NCBI GenBank assembly: GCA_937864895.1
Contig: CALMDF010000514.1
Location: 1 to 13,656 of the forward strand
Reading direction: 5' to 3'
Source: an uncultured Holophagales bacterium
Lineage (GTDB): Bacteria > Acidobacteriota > Thermoanaerobaculia > UBA5066
DNA: 13,656 bases
Shown piece after piece: positions 1 to 8,000 of the stretch (its first letter is position 1; each line of letters opens with the position of its first letter). Below the pieces are notes generated by a model. That model did no database searches and was not told the origin of the DNA. It saw nothing but the letters and a program-made list of their open reading frames with translations. A program made the translations under genes and the position numbers.

Positions 1-500
1 CTCACGCCTTTCGGCTCGCCGCGGGCCTCGTCGCTCCGTCCCCGGGAGGCGCGCGCCCCCTTCGGGTCGAGGACGTAGATCTCGGGGGTCTTCTGCGCCC
101 CGTAGAGGTCGGCCACCTTGTTCCCCTCGTCCTTCAGGACGGGGAAGGCGAAGCCGTGCTTCTTCGCGTCCTCGGCCACCTCGGCCGCCGGCTCGGTCTT
201 GTTGCTGTTGACCGTCACGAAGGTCACTCCCTTCGCGGCGTACTCCTTCCCCATGGCCGCGACGCGCTCCTTGTAGCCGATGGCGTAGGGGCACTTCGTC
301 GCGTCGAAGACGACGACGACCGCCTTGTTCTTCGCGAGGAGGTCCCGGAGCGCGACGGGCGCCCCGCCCGCGGCGGGCGGGAGGGTGAAGTCGGGGGCGG
401 CGGCGCCGAGCTTCGGGGCCGCCGGGTTCTGGGCCGGCGCCGCGAGGCAGAAGGCCAGGGCGGGGGCGAGCACCGCGAGGGCCAGGCGGGGAGTCTTCAT
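1..500 (-). CDS. Secreted redoxin / peroxiredoxin-like (AhpC/TSA-thioredoxin fold) protein, 3' end off window
   Basis: The first 166 residues are visible and the frame is still open at base 1. Residues 1-23 look like a Sec signal peptide (positive MKTPR, hydrophobic core, AAPA before Q24), so the mature protein should act in the periplasm. The mature part starts with the AhpC/TSA-type pattern [11 protein letters not shown] (31-41), then a buried strand VVVVF and the active-site stretch DATKCPYA with C70. This resembles the PRX-like/redoxin family, in which a CPY motif begins the helix after strand 1. The later [11 protein letters not shown] is the usual cis-Pro and strand region. Apart from C18 in the signal peptide, C70 is the only cysteine seen, so a 1-Cys thiol mechanism or none is possible; no resolving Cys is visible. 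The ATG at 500 overlaps the purL stop as ATGA, and GGAGGT (507-512) lies 6 nt upstream inside purL, which fixes the start and suggests translational coupling. Family assignment is good; the substrate is unknown. Confidence 0.85.
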   Translation of the reverse strand, partial: MKTPRLALAVLAPALAFCLAAPAQNPAAPKLGAAAPDFTLPPAAGGAPVALRDLLAKNKAVVVVFDATKCPYAIGYKERVAAMGKEYAAKGVTFVTVNSNKTEPAAEVAEDAKKHGFAFPVLKDEGNKVADLYGAQKTPEIYVLDPKGARASRGRSDEARGEPKGV

Positions 501-2719
501 TCCGTGACCTCCATCATCGTCTCGAAGGCCTCCTCGGAGGCCCGTTTGAGAGTCGAAACGGAGACGTCGAGGACGACATTCCCGCTCACGCTCACCCGGA
601 GGGCGTCCTTCGTCACGCGCCCGAGAAAGGCCGTCGGGACGCCGTGACGGCGCGCCGCCTCGAGGACGTGCTTCTCCTTACCGGGGGGGAAGGAAACGAC
701 GGCGCGGGGCGTGGACTGGGAGAAGAGGTAGACGGTGGGCAGGAGAGCCGTCTCGACGTTCAGGACGGCGCCGAGGCCGTTCGGCATCGAGCACTCGGCG
801 AGCGCGACGGCGAGTCCTCCGTCCGAGACGTCGTGCGCCGAGGAGAGGAGGCCGTCGGTGGCGAGGTCGACGAGAAGGTCGACCATGGAGCGGACGGCGA
901 GGAGGTCGAGGAGCGGGCACGGCCCCTCGTCCCGGCCGAGGACCGTCGCGAGGTACTCGCTCCGGCCCAGCTCGTCGCGCGTCTCTCCGAAGAGGGCGAC
1001 GACGTCGTGCTCGGCGGCGAAGGCGTGCGGCACCGCCCGGGCGACCTCGTCGAGGAGGCCGACCATCCCGACGGTCGGCGTCGGGAGGATCGACTCGCCG
1101 TCGGTCTCGTTGTAGAGCGAGACGTTCCCCGAGACGACCGGCGTTTCGAGCGCCCGGCAGGCGAGGGAGAGCCCTTTCACGGCGGCAGCGAGCTGGCCCA
1201 TGATCTCCGGCCGCTCGGGGTTGCCGAAGTTGAGGCAGTCGGTGATGGCGAGCGGACGGGCCCCGGTGCAGGCGACGTTCATCGCCGCCTCGGCCACCGC
1301 GTGCGCGGCGCCACGCATCGGGTCGGCGAAGCAGTAGCGCGGGTTGACGTCGGCCGTGAGCGCGAGCCCCTTCTTCGTCCCCTTCACGCGGACGACGGCG
1401 GCGTCCCCGCCCGGCCCGAAGACCGTGTTCGTCCTCACGCTCTGGTCGTACTGCCGCCAGATCCACGCCTTGCTGCAGAGGTTCGGCGAGGCGAGGAGGG
1501 CGAGAAGCGCGGTCTTCTCGTCCGGCGCGCCCGCGAGGTCGATCCCCCCCTCGAGCGGCTTCAGCGGCTCGGCGAGGGTCCAGGGGCGGCGGTAGACGGG
1601 GGCCTCGTCGACGAGCGGAGCGACGGGGAGGTCGGCGGCGACCTCGCCGTGCCAGTGGAGGACCATGCGCGGCTCGCCGGTCACCTCGCCGATCTCGGCG
1701 ACGTCGAGGCCCCACTTCTCGAAGACCGCGATGACCTCGCGCTCGCGCCCCTTCTTCGTGACGAGGAGCATCCGCTCCTGCGACTCGGAGAGCATGAGCT
1801 CGTAGGGGGTCATGCCGGCCTCGCGCATCGGGACCCTGTCGAGGTCGAGGCGCATCCCGACGTGGCCGCGCGCGCACATCTCGAACGAGGACGACGTGAG
1901 CCCCGCGGCCCCCATGTCCTGGATGGCGACGACGGCGTCCCCCTCGAGGACCTCGAGGACCGCCTCGAGGAGGAGCTTCTCGGTGAACGGGTCGCCGACC
2001 TGGACGGTCGGGCGGCGCTGCGACTTCTCGTCGTCGAAGACGTCGGAGGCCATGGAGGCGCCGTGGATCCCGTCTCGCCCCGTCTTCGAGCCGGCGTAGA
2101 GGACCGGGTTGCCGACGCCCGAGGCCTTCGCCTTGAAGATCCTCTCGTGGCGGACGAGGCCGACCGCCATGACGTTGACGAGGATGTTCCCGTTGTACGA
2201 CGGGTGGAAGAACGTCGACCCGCCCACGGTCGGAATCCCGATGCAGTTGCCGTAGCCGCCGACGCCGCGGACGACGCCGTCGACGAGGCCGTGCATCCGC
2301 GGAGCCTTCGGGTCGCCGAAGAAGAGCGGGTCGAGGACGGCGATCGGGCGCGCCCCCATCGTGAAGACGTCGCGCAGGATCCCGCCGACCCCCGTCGCCG
2401 CCCCCTGGGTGGGCTCGATGAAGGACGGGTGGTTGTGCGACTCCATCTTGAAGACGACGGCGAGCCCCTCGCCGATGTCGACGGCTCCGGCGTTCTCCCC
2501 GGGCCCCTGGACGACCCTCTTCCCGGTCGTCGGCAGGTCGCGGAGGAACACCTTCGACGACTTGTAGGAGCAGTGCTCGCTCCAGAGCGCCGAGAAGATG
2601 CCGAGCTCGACGAGATTCGGCTCGCGCCCGAGGGCGGCGAGGATCCGTTCGTATTCCTCGCGGGTCAGCTTGTGCTCGGCGAGGAGGCCGGGGGTGATCG
2701 CAGGAGCCGTAACGCCCAT
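497..2719 (-). CDS. purL: Phosphoribosylformylglycinamidine synthase subunit PurL (small, bacterial type)
   Basis: PurL catalyses the ATP-dependent conversion of FGAR plus ammonia to FGAM, the fourth step of purine synthesis, in the cytoplasm. The product is 740 residues, typical of the small PurL that works with separate PurS and PurQ subunits; neither is in the window. Clear family signatures are [11 protein letters not shown] (46-56, with the conserved H49), [22 protein letters not shown] (90-99), the glycine-rich [23 protein letters not shown] and, in the second half, [11 protein letters not shown] and [10 protein letters not shown]. The ATG at 2719 places the N-terminus where PurL proteins normally begin ([16 protein letters not shown]). 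The open frame extends far upstream, but only as GC-rich noise antisense to the aminotransferase. No Shine-Dalgarno precedes this ATG; a TAAACT hexamer ends 8 nt upstream, so a leaderless mRNA is possible. It is followed by the redoxin gene with a 4-base ATGA overlap. Confidence 0.97.
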   Translation of the reverse strand: MGVTAPAITPGLLAEHKLTREEYERILAALGREPNLVELGIFSALWSEHCSYKSSKVFLRDLPTTGKRVVQGPGENAGAVDIGEGLAVVFKMESHNHPSFIEPTQGAATGVGGILRDVFTMGARPIAVLDPLFFGDPKAPRMHGLVDGVVRGVGGYGNCIGIPTVGGSTFFHPSYNGNILVNVMAVGLVRHERIFKAKASGVGNPVLYAGSKTGRDGIHGASMASDVFDDEKSQRRPTVQVGDPFTEKLLLEAVLEVLEGDAVVAIQDMGAAGLTSSSFEMCARGHVGMRLDLDRVPMREAGMTPYELMLSESQERMLLVTKKGREREVIAVFEKWGLDVAEIGEVTGEPRMVLHWHGEVAADLPVAPLVDEAPVYRRPWTLAEPLKPLEGGIDLAGAPDEKTALLALLASPNLCSKAWIWRQYDQSVRTNTVFGPGGDAAVVRVKGTKKGLALTADVNPRYCFADPMRGAAHAVAEAAMNVACTGARPLAITDCLNFGNPERPEIMGQLAAAVKGLSLACRALETPVVSGNVSLYNETDGESILPTPTVGMVGLLDEVARAVPHAFAAEHDVVALFGETRDELGRSEYLATVLGRDEGPCPLLDLLAVRSMVDLLVDLATDGLLSSAHDVSDGGLAVALAECSMPNGLGAVLNVETALLPTVYLFSQSTPRAVVSFPPGKEKHVLEAARRHGVPTAFLGRVTKDALRVSVSGNVVLDVSVSTLKRASEEAFETMMEVTE
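507..512 (-). promoter_or_regulatory. Ribosome-binding site of the redoxin gene inside purL
   Basis: On the minus strand GGAGGT lies within the last purL codons (Met-Glu-Val), six bases before the redoxin ATG at 500. Together with the ATGA stop/start overlap it decides the redoxin start and predicts coupled translation from one mRNA. Confidence 0.7.
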
Positions 2720-2727
2720 GGCAGAGG

Positions 2728-2733
2728 AGTTTA
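2728..2733 (-). promoter_or_regulatory. Possible -10 element of purL (leaderless start)
   Basis: On the minus strand TAAACT (4 of 6 matches to TATAAT) ends 8 bases before the purL ATG. No Shine-Dalgarno is present in the intervening bases, and no convincing -35 element is seen. If real, transcription would begin at or within a base or two of the start codon. The call is tentative because it rests on one hexamer. Confidence 0.3.
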
Positions 2734-2740
2734 CCCGCGC

Positions 2741-2771
2741 CCTCCCGGGCGGCCCCGGGGAGGTAACCTCC
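2741..2771 (+). repeat. Competing inverted repeats around the aminotransferase ribosome-binding site
   Basis: GGAGG at 2759-2763, the best Shine-Dalgarno for the downstream aminotransferase, can pair with CCTCC at 2741-2745. That stem extends through CGGG/CCCG to 9 bp, with one bulge and a CGGC loop. It can instead pair with CCTCC at 2767-2771 (5 bp, TAA loop). The two pairings exclude each other and both hide the ribosome-binding site. As DNA, GGAGG-TAA-CCTCC is also a compact palindrome in a divergent intergenic region, so an operator is an alternative reading. Such repeats also arise by chance in GC-rich DNA. Confidence 0.35.
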
Positions 2772-2776
2772 GCGGG

Positions 2777-3961
2777 ATGTTCTCGAGGAGGACCCCCGCC
2801 CCCGGTGCGGAGAACCGCCTGACGAGGGCGCTCGCCTCCCACGGGAGACCGGTCCTCGACCTGACCGCCACGAACCCGACCACCGCGGGGCTCACCGTCG
2901 ACCCCGCGCCCGCGCTCGCCCTCCTCGCCGCGCCGGGGGGAGGGACCTACGCTCCCGACCCTCGCGGCCTCGCTTCCGCGCGGGAGGCCGTCTCGGCGTA
3001 CTACGCCGCCCGAGGGGTTTCGGCCGACCCCGCGCGCGTCCTTCTGACCGCCTCCTCGAGCGAGGCCTACGGCTGGCTCCTGAAGCTCCTCGCCGCGCCG
3101 GGCGACGTCGTCCTCGTCCCGGCACCGAGCTACCCGCTCCTCGACGCTCTCGCCGCGCTGGAAGGGGTCGAGCTCGTCCGTTACCGCCTTCCCGAGGAGG
3201 ACCGCTGGTCGGTCCACGCGAGCCTCGTCGCCGAGGCCGCGGACCGCGCCGGGGCCGCGGGACGAAGGGTCGCCGCGGCCGTCCTCGTCAACCCGAACAA
3301 CCCCACCGGAACGTCGGTCTCCCGCGCCGAGCTGGACGGGCTTTCTTCTCTCGCCGCGCGCCGCGGGTTCGCCCTCGTCTCCGACGAGGTCTTCCTCGAC
3401 TACCGCTTCGAAGACCGTCCCGGCGACGTCCGCGTCGCCGCGGCCGATGAGGGAGAAGCCCTCGTCTTCTCCCTCGGCGGCCTCTCCAAGGCGGCCGCGC
3501 TCCCTCAGCTGAAGCTGGGCTGGATCCTCGCGAACGGGCCCGCGGCCCTCCTCGCCGAGGCCCTCGAGCGGCTTTCCTGGATCGCCGACTCGTACCTCTC
3601 CGTCGGGACGCCCGTCCAGCTCGCCCTCCCGGGCCTCCTCGCTTGGGGCGAGAGGGCCGCCGGAGCCCTTCGCACCCGTCTGCGCTCGAATCGAGCGGTC
3701 CTCTCCGAGGCCCTCTCGGGCCTCCCCGAGGCCACCGTCGCGCCCCTCGCCGCCGGCTGGTCGGCCGCCGTCCGGCTCCCCGCCGGCGAGCCCGAGGAGG
3801 AAATCGCCCTCCGCCTCCTCGCCGGGGAGGACCTCGTCGTCCACCCCGGGTACTTCTTCGACTTCCCGCACGAGGCGTTCCTCGTCGTTTCGCTCCTGCC
3901 GGAAGAGGAGACGTTCCGGGACGGGGCGGCGCGCCTCGCGCGCGCCCTCAGGCGGCGCTGA
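2777..3961 (+). CDS. PLP-dependent aminotransferase, class I/II (fold type I)
   Basis: The 394-residue product has the length and motif order of class I/II aminotransferases, cytoplasmic enzymes that move an amino group between an amino acid and a 2-oxo acid through pyridoxal phosphate. The visible landmarks are the N-terminal [12 protein letters not shown] (substrate-loop region), [16 protein letters not shown] and the NPNNPTG motif at 172-178. S202-D203-E204 follows, with D203 expected to hold the PLP pyridine nitrogen. The Schiff-base lysine is K238 in [18 protein letters not shown]. The C-terminal motif that usually carries the arginine for the substrate alpha-carboxylate (R-L-S/A type) reads FLVVSLL (368-374), without Arg. 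The substrate therefore cannot be named, and an atypical acceptor or a decarboxylase/lyase-like role is possible. The ATG at 2777 follows GGAGG at 2759-2763 with a long 13-base spacing. It is transcribed divergently from purL and ends 39 bp before the convergent DUF4198 gene. Confidence 0.9.
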   Translation: MFSRRTPAPGAENRLTRALASHGRPVLDLTATNPTTAGLTVDPAPALALLAAPGGGTYAPDPRGLASAREAVSAYYAARGVSADPARVLLTASSSEAYGWLLKLLAAPGDVVLVPAPSYPLLDALAALEGVELVRYRLPEEDRWSVHASLVAEAADRAGAAGRRVAAAVLVNPNNPTGTSVSRAELDGLSSLAARRGFALVSDEVFLDYRFEDRPGDVRVAAADEGEALVFSLGGLSKAAALPQLKLGWILANGPAALLAEALERLSWIADSYLSVGTPVQLALPGLLAWGERAAGALRTRLRSNRAVLSEALSGLPEATVAPLAAGWSAAVRLPAGEPEEEIALRLLAGEDLVVHPGYFFDFPHEAFLVVSLLPEEETFRDGAARLARALRRR

Positions 3962-3973
3962 CCGCCGCGGCGG
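3962..3973. repeat. 12-bp GC palindrome between convergent genes
   Basis: CCGCCGCGGCGG is a perfect palindrome directly after the aminotransferase stop, in the 39-bp gap before the end of the DUF4198 gene. It has no T-tract on either side, so it is only weak evidence for a bidirectional terminator. No other hairpin with a T-tail is visible in this gap. Confidence 0.25.
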
Positions 3974-4000
3974 CCCCGCCTCCTCGCGCCCCCTCCCGCC

Positions 4001-5032
4001 TCAGGCCGGCTTCTTCTTCGGCGCGGGCTTCTTCCCCTTCGGCGCGGGGGCCGGGGCCGGCACGGGGGCCGCGGGCAGGACGAGGAGCTCGAGCGTCGTC
4101 CGCCTCACCTCCCAGTCGGCCTTCTTCCAGACCTCGCCCCGCGCCCGGTCGGCTTTCGCCGTCCGGCGCACCGAGGCCGTCGCGAGGAGGAGACGCCCCT
4201 CTCTTTCGAGGGGAAGGACGACGCGCCCCTCTCCGTCCGCGGTGACGAACGCGGGAGGTTCCCCGGGAGCGTGGGCCTTCACGACGGCTCCCGGTGCCGG
4301 CACGCCGTCGAGGAGGACCGTGGCCGGGAAGGAAGCCCCCGCCCGAAGGAGGAGAGGAGGCGCGCCGGCCAGGATCTCGAGCGGGAAGCCCAGCGGCTCG
4401 TCGACGCCTTTCGCCGGGTCCACGTACGAGGCGGTTCGCCGGGCCTCGGAGATCCCGGCGAAGCTGCGCGCGCTCTCGACCGTGACGGTCTTCGCGGCTT
4501 TTCTCGTCTCTTTCCTCCTCGTCCCCTCCGCCACGGCAGCCGTCGCACCCGCCTCGCGGAGGAACGTCTCGACCTCCCCGGCCTCGACCGTGACCGCCTC
4601 GGGGGCCAGGAGGACTCCGAGGGTCGCGAGCCCCTGGCCGGCCCAGTTCGCCTCGAGCCTCGTCACCGCGCCGTCCGCCTTCGCGGAGGTGAGGGGCATC
4701 GGACGCGCGCCGCCGAGCCGAACGAACGACCTGTCGATCCTCTCGGGAGGGATCGGGGCCCCGGGCTCCGGGTAGTGCTCCCCCTTCGTCAGCTCGACGA
4801 TCGAGCTCTCGCCCGCCAGCGCGACGGGGAACGGGTACGCCGGCGCGGCGGGCGTCGGGCGAACGGGGCGGGCCCCGCGGCGGGCCGGGGAAGGGGCGGC
4901 CTTCGCGACGGCCTGGGGGAGCAGGGGATGGAGCCAGAGCTCCGCGGCCGGCGACGGTCCCGCGACGGCGGCCATGACGATCGCGAGGCACACCGCGCCT
5001 CCGGGCGAGACTCTCCCTGTCCTGTCGGGCAC
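4001..5032 (-). CDS. Secreted DUF4198-like protein with Pro/Ala/Lys-rich tail
   Basis: The product has 343 residues. Residues 1-30 form a signal peptide with a hydrophobic core (AVCLAIVMAAVAG), likely cut after SPAA, so the mature chain begins ELWLHPLL. That opening, the block FPVALAGESSIVELTKGEHYP (68-88) with a following PERIDRSFV, and a second beta-rich domain with GVPAPGAVVKAH resemble DUF4198. That family comprises periplasmic or surface beta-sandwich proteins, sometimes linked to nickel/cobalt handling. The usual His right after the cleavage site is here at position 35. The last two dozen residues (PAPAPAPKGKKPAPKKKPA region) are low complexity and positively charged, possibly for envelope or polyanion contact. 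The start is GTG at 5032, preceded by a polypurine run of repeated GGA units, a strong Shine-Dalgarno. It diverges from the TamB-Omp85 gene across 67 bp. Secretion is well supported; the family is likely and the role unknown. Confidence 0.8.
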   Translation of the reverse strand: MPDRTGRVSPGGAVCLAIVMAAVAGPSPAAELWLHPLLPQAVAKAAPSPARRGARPVRPTPAAPAYPFPVALAGESSIVELTKGEHYPEPGAPIPPERIDRSFVRLGGARPMPLTSAKADGAVTRLEANWAGQGLATLGVLLAPEAVTVEAGEVETFLREAGATAAVAEGTRRKETRKAAKTVTVESARSFAGISEARRTASYVDPAKGVDEPLGFPLEILAGAPPLLLRAGASFPATVLLDGVPAPGAVVKAHAPGEPPAFVTADGEGRVVLPLEREGRLLLATASVRRTAKADRARGEVWKKADWEVRRTTLELLVLPAAPVPAPAPAPKGKKPAPKKKPA

Positions 5033-5047
5033 GGCCTCCTCCTCCTC
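5033..5047 (-). promoter_or_regulatory. Repeated-GGA ribosome-binding site before a GTG start
   Basis: On the minus strand a run of consecutive AGG/GGA units ends two bases before the GTG at 5032. It offers several registers to the anti-Shine-Dalgarno sequence. It supports GTG 5032 as the true start of the DUF4198-like gene, rather than an upstream extension of the open frame. Confidence 0.6.
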
Positions 5048-5061
5048 CTCGAACCGGCGCA

Positions 5062-5094
5062 GATTCTAGGTCCGTGGCGGGGCCTCCTAGAATC
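5062..5094. promoter_or_regulatory. Symmetric divergent promoter region: 9-bp inverted repeat carrying TAGAAT on both strands
   Basis: GATTCTAGG (5062-5070) and CCTAGAATC (5086-5094) are perfect reverse complements separated by 15 bp. The right arm gives TAGAAT on the plus strand at 5088-5093, five of six matches to the -10 consensus and six bases before the ATG at 5100. The left arm gives the same TAGAAT on the minus strand (5068 down to 5063), about 30 bases before the GTG at 5032. Each hexamer lies close to the other promoter's -35 position (spacers near 17 bp), and neither has a good TTGACA. The plus-strand geometry implies a leaderless tamB-fusion mRNA. The minus-strand transcript would have a short leader carrying the strong ribosome-binding site. 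The repeat could also be a dyad operator shared by both genes. Confidence 0.55.
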
Positions 5095-5099
5095 GACGC

Positions 5100-8000
5100 A
5101 TGACCCCTGGCGCCCTCGTCCCCCGGTCCCGCGCGTGGCGCCGCGCCGCCGCACTCGTCCTCGCGGCTCTCGTCCTGATTCCCGCGGCGCTCCTCCTCCT
5201 GCTGCGACTCCCCTCCACGAGGAGCCGGGTCCTCTCGATCGCCCTCCGGAAGGCGGAGGACGCCACGGGGCTCTCGATCCGCGCCCGGGAGCTCTCGATC
5301 GAGCCCTTTTCCGGCCGCCTCCGGCTTCGCGGCCTGGTCGCGGGGGTCCCCGGCTCGCTCCCGTTCCTCGAGGTCGCCCTCGCCGAGATCGACGTCCACG
5401 GGCGCGAGGCTCTTCGCGGGCGACTCCACCTCCGCCGGCTCCACCTCGACGGGGTCCTCGTCGACCTCGGAGCCCCCCTTCCCGCGTCGCGCGAGGACGC
5501 GCCCCCCCGCGACTTCCTCCCCCCGATCGACGTCGACGAGATCGACGTCCACGTCACGTCGGTCGTGTCGGGCGCCTTCCCGCCGGACCTGCAGCGGTTC
5601 GCTCTCGCGGCCCGGTTCGAGAACGCCCGGGTGACGGGGAGCCTGCTGAGGGACGTCCTGAGCCTCCGGGCCGACCTGCCCTCCCTCGTCGTCGATCGCC
5701 CGGGCCCGCTCCGTCTCTCCGGCGCGGGCGCCCTGGCCGGGTCTCTCACGCGCGCCGGAGCGTTCCGGCTCGAGGAGCTTCGCCTCTCGGGTGAGGGGTT
5801 CTCGGCGACGGCGAGCGGGTCGGGGGCCCTGACGCCCGCCGCGCCCCTGGCGCTTCGCGCGGGCCTCACGGTCTCTCCGGAGAAGATCGCCCCGGAGCTC
5901 GGGACCTCGGGGACGTTCACCCTCTCGGCCGATCTGAAGGGCCCGCCCGCGGACCTCGCGGCCGACCTCGCGCTCGACGGGAAAGACGTCGAGACGGCGA
6001 CCGCCGCTTTCGAGGCCCTCTCGGCGCGGCTCCGTCTCCGGAGCGGGACGGTCTTCGTCGACGACGCGGCGGCGGCGCTCCTTCCGGATGGGCGTCTCGC
6101 GGCGAGCGGCCGCGTCGATCTCGCTTCGGGCGAAGGCGTCTTCACGCTCGAGGGCCGCGGCCTCCCGGACGACCTGCTCGACAGGTTCCTCGACGAGCCG
6201 TCGCGAACGCGGATGGGGATCGCCGGCAGCGAGCTCGACGCCGTCGCAACCGTCCGCTTCGGCGCCGGCGATCCGCGCCCCCTCTCCGTCGCCGCCGACC
6301 TCTCGCTCCGCCGGGGCGAGCTCCCTCTCGTCGAGGCGAAGCTCCGCCTCGCTGCGCGCGATGGGGCGGCCCTCGACGTCTCCGCGACGTTCCTTCCGGA
6401 CTCGCCCGGCGAGCGGCGGGCCAGCGGACGGGTGCGCGCCTCGTCGCTGGCCCGCCTCGCCTCGGGACGGCTCGAGGAAGGCCGCCTTCGCGCTTCCGTC
6501 CCGGACCTCGCGACGGCGGCGGCTGAACTCCACGACCTTTTCTCCCGGCTCGTTCCCGCCCCGCCCGCGGACGTCGACCTCGGCGGCCCCCTGCACCTCG
6601 ACGTGCACGCGGCCGGCCCCCTGCGCGCCCTCTCGGCGCGGGTGGAGGCTTCGTTCTCGCCCACGCGGGGAGGCTCCCTCTCGCTTCTCGCCGCGGCGGA
6701 CGCGGGCCGAAGGACCGCCGAGGGGTCCGTCGTCGCCTCCGGCCTCTCTCTCGAGGCGTTCCGTACCGGCGTCACGGGCCTCGCCTCCGCCGACGCCTCG
6801 TTCTCGATCGGGCCGGCCGGTCGATCCGTCCGGCTCGCCCTCGACGCCTCCGGCGTCTGCGCCGACGAGTCGGCTCCGCTCCTCCAGGCCTTTCACGCCG
6901 ACCTCGAGCTGGACGAGCAGGAGCTGCGGGTCTTCCGGCTCGCGGCCCGGTCCGGCGACGGGGCCTTCGGGCCCGGGGAATCCCCGGCCCGGATGGACGC
7001 CTCGGGCCGCGTCTCTCTCGGGGCCCCCCTCGCCGACGCCGACGTCAGCGCTTCCGTCTCCGCCGGGGGCGTCGCCGCCGAGGCGCGGGTTGCGGCCCGC
7101 GACGGGGTGCTCGAGCTCGACGTTCCCCGCATCGGAAGGCCCGGCCTCGAGGCCAGCCTCTCCGCCCGTCTTCCCCTCGGCGCGCTCGACGCATTCCCGG
7201 CGCTCGCATCCCGTCTTCCGAAGGAGCTCCCGCACGGGCCGCTCGAGGTGACGCTCGACGCCCCCGGCCTCGACTCCTGCGTCCTCGAGGGGCTCCTCCC
7301 CGCCGGCACCCCGCTCTTCCCGCTCGTGGCCGACGTTCGCGGTTTTGCGACGTTCGACCTCGCGGACCCGCTGGCCGGCACGGGGGAGCTCGCCATCGAG
7401 GGCCTCGCGGCCGGGACCGCGGCCGGGCCTCTGGCCCTCGCGGGTCCGGCACGGCTCACGCTCGGGGGAGGGCGCCTCTCTCTCGAGGAGGTGGGCGTCG
7501 AAGGGCCGAAGACGTCGTTCGTCGCCTCCGGCTCGGCCGAGCTCGTCCCCGGCGCACGCCCCTCCCTCGCGCCGGCCGGGCTCGCGGCCCGAGTCGAGGC
7601 GTCGCTCCGCGGCCGCGCCGAGGCCGCCCTCCTCGGACCCTTCCTCGCCGGGGGAACGGCCTCGGGCACGCTCGTCATCGACGCCTCGGCGGCGGGCGCA
7701 CCCGACGCGCTCCGGGGACGGGTCTTCGTCGACGGGCAGGGCTCGGTCTTCTCGTGGCCTCTCGCCTGGCCGACGCAGCTCAAGGACCCCCTCCTCGAAG
7801 CCGAGCTGACTCCCGGGGCCGCCACGCTCACCCGCGGCGAGGCGCTCCTGAACGGCGGCCCGCTCCTCGTCTCGGGCGGCTACGCCCGGGACCGGGGCTT
7901 CGCGCTGACCGCCCTCTTCGCGGACGTGCGATACCGGCTCGCCTACGGGCTCGCAGCGATCCTCTCCGGCGAGCTGACGCTCGCCGCGAGAGGGGAGGAG

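Noticed and set aside
644..2776. Plus-strand frame open upstream of the aminotransferase
   Set aside because: It lies antisense to purL, is Asp/Glu/Arg-rich without domains, and the family's N-terminus matches the ATG at 2777.
2720..3871. N-terminal extension of purL on the minus strand to base 3871
   Set aside because: The extra 384 residues are low-complexity Glu/Gly/Arg sequence antisense to the aminotransferase. PurL similarity begins at the ATG at 2719.
5062..5094. Reading the 9-bp inverted repeat as a transcription terminator
   Set aside because: Both flanking genes start here rather than end, there is no T-tract, and the arms look like -10 elements in the correct positions for both genes.
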